A stretch of DNA of 64,000 nucleotides. It comes from Phragmites australis (taxonomy: Eukaryota; Streptophyta; Magnoliopsida; Poales; Poaceae). This document shows, in pieces, positions 58,758-64,000 of the stretch (position 1 is its first letter; each line of letters opens with the position of its first letter). A model generated the notes under the pieces. That model was given only the letters and a program-made list of their open reading frames with translations. It did not search any database and was not told where the DNA came from. The position numbers and the translations under genes are program-made. The stretch covers positions 2,296,501 to 2,360,500 of the forward strand of contig NC_084923.1 of NCBI RefSeq assembly GCF_958298935.1, given 5' to 3'.

Positions 58758-60110
58758 GTGGTGTCGTCCGTGGGGATGCTGAACAAATAGCCTTACCGGA
58801 AGAAGAAAGCAGGAGAAACGGCAACACCGCGAGAAAGACGCTGGTGTGCAGACTGCTTCTGGCCCCGACGTAACATCACCATGCGAGCAGGCGAGGTTCA
58901 ATACACACGCAGCGACCATGAGCCTTGCACGATGGCATGCCATCGGCCATGTGAGTGAGTTGTGGCCTAACTACGTGCGCCCACACACGCTAGCTCATAT
59001 CTGACAACACCTGCGGGCGTGAGCATGCCCTCGCACACCCTCTAGAAGGAACACGAGGGCCTCCTAAGCCCCTTCAGCTCGGCACCAGATACACACCTGG
59101 ATACATTTTTAACTCCTTGTTGGGTTGGAAACTCGAGTGCCTTTTTGTTATCCAGCACACATGGTTGCGCACAACGTACGGTATGGTTATAATAGCAATA
59201 ACAGTGATTTCATCACATGAGCATAGCTGCATCGTGCTTAGCTAACCGACCATGTCGGCGTAGTTACTCGCATCAACGTGATGAGTTGTGCCTATGCTAG
59301 GAAAAATAGTAGTAAAAAAAGAGAGCACACTCATATAAATAATATGGTTGCAGTTACTTCTCTATACAAAAGTTCCACAGAAGGCTAGGTTAGTCAAAAG
59401 GTACGGGGCCCACTGATACATGCGCTATCCATAGCAGAGCATGGTGCCGTGTTTTTTTTGTTAGAGTCCTCTTGTAGCCATACCATATCCATAGGTACTT
59501 AAATTGCTTGGTGTGGGAATATTAGTAACGTATTTATTTACTTGCCATGCAAAAACACAAGTCTATATAGTCTACTGTCTACGTTAGAAAGCACATATAA
59601 GATGACATGGATAGCATGTAACCTTCACATGGCTAGAGGATAACTCTTGACTTTTATGGTGCCCATGTGCCCTTGTCCCTGGCTAGCTTATCTTGTTGTC
59701 AGAAGCAGACACATTAAATAATGGCAGCCCGACTGGTAACCCTTCTTGCTCATAGATTTTTTCATGCGCGCATGACACAAAGACCACCACGTCTGTCGTA
59801 TAGCCCTTCCGATTGGGCTAACCATGAATGCAGGACACAAAGTTCTTCCATGGCTCGAGACCACGTGGGTCGTACCAAAGGACACGGAGCACCCAACAGC
59901 TGGCGCCATCCGGCTACCACGTGCTCGGGCGACTCCATCTACCACGTGCTCGGGCGCCCCGATGACCGAAGGCCGCCTCCAACTACCGCACTTGGGCCAC
60001 CCTCTGAGCCGTCTGGTGCACCGCCACGCAGGCCCTGAAGTCCCACTCTGCTCCACGACCGAGGTGCCCCTCCACTCAAACCGCCGAATCCCCACTCTGC
60101 TCAACGGCCG
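58758..60110. other. unassigned, probably retrotransposon-derived
   Basis: No domain is recognised on either strand. It follows the L3 LTR and could be its degenerate interior. A direct repeat around ctaccacgtgctcgggcg occurs at 59917 and 59939. Confidence 0.35.
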
Positions 60111-60560
60111 GAGCCTCTCTTCTCCGTGGCTTGAGCCCACTACGCACCACCATTGGAGCCGTCCACCTCGTTGCCAGAGCCTCTCTTCTCCGTGGATTGA
60201 GCCACTCCGCGTCTTGGCCGAAGCCGCCCATCTCGATGCTAGAGCCTCTCTTCTCTGTGGCTGAAGCCCACTCCACGTCCCGACCGAAGCTATCCACCTC
60301 GTCATTGGAGCTCCTCTTATTTGTGGCCGGAGCCATCCACCTCACCGCCGGAGCCTCTCTTCTTCGTGGCCAGAGCCCACTTCATGTCCTGGCTGAAGCC
60401 ATCTGCCTCGTCTCCAGAGCCTCTCTTCTTCATGGTCGAGCGACTCTTTGCATCTTGGCTGAAGCCATCTACCTCGTCGCCTGAGCCTCTCTTCTCCGTG
60501 GCTGGAGCCCACTCCACACCGCCGCTAGAGTCGTCTGCCTCACCGCCAGAGTCCCTCCAC
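60111..60560. repeat. 66-bp tandem repeat, about 7 copies
   Basis: Units start at GAGCCTCTCTTC (60111, 60177, 60242 and so on), run about 66 bp and contain GCCCACTCC and GCCATC(C/T)ACCTCG blocks. One unit is shortened to 43 bp. Because 66 is a multiple of three, open frames run through on both strands (for example 60131-60484 plus). No known protein is encoded. Confidence 0.8.
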
Positions 60561-61264
60561 TCCTCGATTGAAACCCCTCCACGGCCGAAGCCCCTCCGGA
60601 TCGCTACCGCGTCGACCTCCTAGCTCACTGCATGCTCAGGCCACCCATGCATCAAGTTCGCGCAAGAGGCCGTCAAGTACTCTAGCTCGCCGCGCAGGAG
60701 GTTGAGTTCCGCGCTGAACGCCGACCCACTCGAGGGCTGCTTTCTCATGATGAAGCACCATGCTCTGGTCCACCTCGCCAGAGTCCGCGCCCCACACCGG
60801 AGGTAGCCCTCCGACCCTCCGGCCTCTTTGGAGGCTCAGATGAAGCCCCCTACGATGGAGGCCCATCGGGCTCTAGCTCCGCCACGAAGGCCCAAGCAGA
60901 CCAACCCCTTCAACAGACAACCCACGTAGGAGATGAGGGTCTGCTGGCTTCGAACATAAATCAGATCATCGTGGCAATCCGGAGCATGTGGGTCTTCGAC
61001 AGCCACGTTTCCACATGCGGGCGCACTGGCTTGCTGTCATGGTCATCTAGGATGGCTTCGCGTGGCCAATCCGTGAAAGGTACGCTCCATTGGTGCCCTC
61101 TTCAAGTTCAACACTGCAGTTGGCTTTCGACCCTTACATGACGTACTAAGGGCTCTAGTTTGGCATGCGCTAAGAGTAACCGTCCGACCTAGTCATAAGT
61201 TATGCTACAATTAGTTATTCATTGATAACAATAAAGTACAAAACTTAAGTTATACCTTTGCTGA
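60561..61264. other. no gene recognised
   Basis: GC-rich open frames on both strands lack recognisable domains. It is flanked by tandem arrays and is likely the interior of a decayed transposon. Confidence 0.35.
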
Positions 61265-61350
61265 AATAGTGCCCAACAATTAAAAACTTCCGCACGCGGA
61301 GATGTCTTCAAAACCTTCGCACGCGGAGATGTTTTGAAAACCTCCGCATG
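61265..61350. repeat. 28-bp tandem repeat, 3 copies
   Basis: Three imperfect units carry CCGCACGCGGAGATGT followed by CTTCAAAAC, with increasing divergence to the right. Confidence 0.65.
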
Positions 61351-61375
61351 CGAAGAGGCCTATGCACCTGTAGGC

Positions 61376-61520
61376 ATAGCCTCAGTAGCGGTGATGCCTA
61401 CACACCTGCAAGCATAGCCTCGGTGGCAGTGATGCCTACGCACCTGCAAGCATAGCCTTGGTAGCGGTGATGCCTACGCACCTGCAAGCATAGTCTCGGT
61501 AGCGGTGATGCCTACGCACC
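61376..61520. repeat. 38-bp tandem repeat, 4 copies
   Basis: Units read catagcctcggtagcggtga followed by tgcctacgcacctgcaag. They share their first half with the 48-50 bp units that follow. Confidence 0.85.
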
Positions 61521-62515
61521 TAAAGGCATACCCTCAATAGTGTAGAGATATAAAAAACACTCCACACCACGAAGGCATAGCCTCGGTACCATAGAGGTAT
61601 AAAAAATACTCCGCACCTTGAAGCCATAGCCTCGATAGCATAGAGGTATAAAAACACTCTGCACCTCGAAGGCATAGACTCAATAGCGTAGAGGTATAAA
61701 AGCACTCCGCACCTTGAAGGCATAGCCTCAGTAGCGTAGAGGTATAAAAAACACTCCGCACCTTAAAGGTATAGCCTTGGTAGCATAGAGATATAAAAAC
61801 ACTCTGCACCTCGAAGGCACAGCCTTGGTAGCGTCGAAGTATGAAAAATACTCTTCACCTTGAAGCCATAGCCTCGATAGCGTAGAGGTATAAAAACACT
61901 CCGCACCTCGAAGGCATAGCCTTGGTAGCGTAGAGGTATAAAAAAACACTCTGCACCTCCAATGCATAGCCTCAGTAGCGTAGAGGTATAAAAAAAATAC
62001 TCCGCACCTCGAAGACATAGCCTCAATAGCGTAGAGGTATAAAAACACTCCGTACCTCGAAGGCATAGCCTCGGTAGCGTTGAAGTATAAAAAAACATTC
62101 TGCACCTCGAAGACATAGCCTTGGTAGCGTAGAGGTATAAAAAAACACTCTGCACCTTGAAGGCATAGCCTCGGTAACGTAGAGGTATAAAATATACTCT
62201 GCACCTCGAAGGTGTAGCCTTGGTAGTGTAGTGGTATAAAAAAACACTCCACACCTCGAAGGCATAACCTCGGTAGCGTCGAGGTATAAAAAAACACTTC
62301 GCGCCTTGAAGACATAGCCTCGATAGTGTAGAGGTATAAAAACACTCCGCACCTCAAAGGCATAGCCTCGGTAGCATTGAGGTATAAAAAACACTCCGCA
62401 CCTCGAAGGCATACCATCGGTAGCATAGAGGTATAAAAACACTCCGTCCACGCAGGCATAGCCTTGGTAGTGTCAAAGTATGAGAACCCTCCGCACCTCG
62501 ATGACATAGCCTCAG
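61521..62515. repeat. 48-50 bp tandem repeat, about 20 copies
   Basis: Units read catagcctcggtagcgtaga, ggtataaaaacactccgcac, ctcgaagg. Length varies with the A run (4-8 A). The 267-codon minus-strand frame through it (YLYATEAMPSRCGVF alternating with IPLRYRGYAFEV) arises from the repeat, with frame switching as the A run changes. No real protein is supported. Confidence 0.9.
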
Positions 62516-62789
62516 TCGCGATGGGGTCCAAATTAGCTTATTGATTAATCCTAAAATTACATACATGCATGCATACATACATATACATACATGTGGCATA
62601 CATATAGCATCGATAAAACACACCATGGCCGAAAAGCGCGAGGTGGCCTAGGGAGTCAAGGGGTTAAAAGGCTTGGTCAATCCTGCACAAGTTGCAGAAT
62701 TTTGCTAATCCTGTCAAAATGCACTATTTTTAAAACAATTACAGGAACGAGGCAGAAGTTGAGATCTCGAGAAGTTTGAGTGGGAGTCA

Positions 62790-64000
62790 GAATATGCTAG
62801 CTCTGGCCACCGCTATGAGACTCTGGACGGATCTGCCTCCGTCGAGCCTTACCGTGGCTAACCGCTTAGGGGGTCATAGACTACCCCTAGCTTCGTAGTC
62901 AATTCCATCTCTGGCCTCTGCTGCAAGAACTCCATATGGTCCAACCTCCATAGAGCCCCACTATCGACTCTATCTCCGGCCTCCGCTATGAGACTCCGAA
63001 CGGTCCTACCTCCGTCGAGCCTCACCTGCTTCTACCGCTGAGGGGGTCACGGACTACCCCCCCTCAGCCTCGCCGTCAACTCCATCTCTGACCTCCACTG
63101 CGAGACTCTGGATGGTCCTACCTCTGTGGAGCCTCGCCGCTTGTACCACTAAGGGGGTCACAGACTGCCCCCCTCAGCCTTGCCATCGACTCCATCTCTG
63201 GCCTCCATCACAAGACTTCGGACGGTCCTACTTCTATCAAGCCTCGCCTCATGTACCGCTGAGGGGGTCATGGACTACCCCCTCAGCCTCGCCGTCGACT
63301 CCATCTCCGGCCTCTGCTGCGAGACTTTTGACGGTCCTACCTCCATTGAGCCTCGTCGTGTGTACCACTAAGGGGTTCGTGGACTGCCCCCCTCAGCCTC
63401 GCAGTTGACTCCATCTACGACCTCCGCAGTGAGACTCCAGATGGTCCTACCTTCGTCGAGCCTCACCGCGTCCACCGCTGAGGGGGTTGCGGATTGCCCC
63501 CTCAGCCTCGCCGTCAACTCCATCTTCGGTCTCCGCCGCGAGACTCCGGGCGGTCCTACCTCTGTTTAGCCTTGTCGTGTGTACCATTGAGGGGATCACG
63601 GACTTCCCCCCTCAGCCTCATCGTCAACTCCATCTCTAGCCTCCGCCGCAAGACTCCCAGACGATCCTACCTCTGTTGAGCCTTACCACGTCCACCGCTG
63701 AGGGGGTTGTAAACTGGCCTCTCAGCCTCGCTATTGACTCCATCTCCGACCTCCACTGTGAGACTCCAGACGATCCTACCTCCGTGGAGCCTCGCCGCAT
63801 ATACCGCTGAGGGGGTCATGGATTTCCCCCCTCAGCCTTGCCATCGACTCCATCTCCGGCCTCCGCCGTGAGACTCCGGACGGTCCTACCTCCGTCGAGT
63901 CTTGCCGCATGTACCGCTAAGGGGATCGCAAACCGTCCCCCTCAGCCTCACCATCGACTCCATCTTCGGCCTCCGCCACGAGACTCCAGACGATCCTACA
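62790..64000. repeat. 110-bp tandem repeat array, runs off the window
   Basis: The motif GACTCCATCTCCGGCCTCCG recurs at 63082, 63192, 63301, 63411, 63520, 63630, 63740, 63850 and 63960, a period of 109-110 bp, with more degenerate copies from about 62790. Each unit holds GAGGGGGTCACGGACT and CCCCCTCAGCCTCGCC. About 11 copies are visible and more are likely to the right. Confidence 0.9.

Noticed and set aside
61376..62515. CRISPR-like array
   Set aside because: Repeats are directly adjacent without unique spacers, and the context is a plant nuclear genome.
61728..62531. 267-codon minus ORF with YATEAMPSRCGVF repeats
   Set aside because: It is an artefact of a tandem array without stop codons. 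The reading frame of each unit depends on the length of an A run.

Overview
This is plant nuclear DNA, almost certainly from a grass (Poaceae). Coding exons are GC-rich, genes have GT-AG introns, Tourist-like (PIF/Harbinger) MITEs are frequent, and grass-type Ty3/gypsy and Ty1/copia LTR retrotransposons are nested in one another. The species cannot be named from the sequence alone. No operon, CRISPR array, rRNA or tRNA gene was found.

The backbone is a direct tandem duplication. Unit A (about 601-18267) and unit B (about 20780-43383) carry the same minus-strand order: acyl-activating enzyme (AAE) genes, then serine O-acetyltransferase (SAT). Unit A holds a complete two-exon AAE with a C-terminal SRL peroxisomal signal (2598-4351), a second AAE whose intact first exon lies 1.5 kb upstream of its second exon (6434-9800), and a SAT lacking its first exon (11450-15815). 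Unit B holds the matching second AAE (32014-35603), whose last codons were rewritten by a MITE, and the only complete SAT (36799-44776; ten exons, 349 aa). The peroxisomal AAE is missing from unit B. Between the units lies a broken CEBiP-like LysM gene (19138-19740). From memory, the chitin receptor gene CEBiP and a SAT gene are close neighbours on rice chromosome 3, so this looks like an ancestral grass linkage that was duplicated and partly decayed.

Transposons make up most of the rest. A 9.55 kb LTR element (21295-30845, minus) split an RNase H-like fragment. It keeps a decayed gag, has no recognisable pol, and carries an antisense gene with its own TATA box and intron. A very young chromovirus (47003-56474, minus) has 3.03 kb LTRs that look almost identical, but gag is fused directly to RNase H with protease and RT missing. 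It lies inside an older copia-like LTR. The SAT intron carries a LINE with a 17-bp target-site duplication and a small non-autonomous LTR element nested in it. MITEs present in only one unit, with empty sites in the other, order the events.

The right end (about 59.7-64 kb) has no recognised gene. It holds successive tandem arrays with periods near 66, 28, 38, 48-50 and 110 bp, the last running off the window. AAE (acyl-CoA formation) and SAT (O-acetylserine synthesis, committing serine to cysteine) both use CoA chemistry, but nothing here shows that they act in one pathway. Their neighbourhood is best read as inherited linkage.
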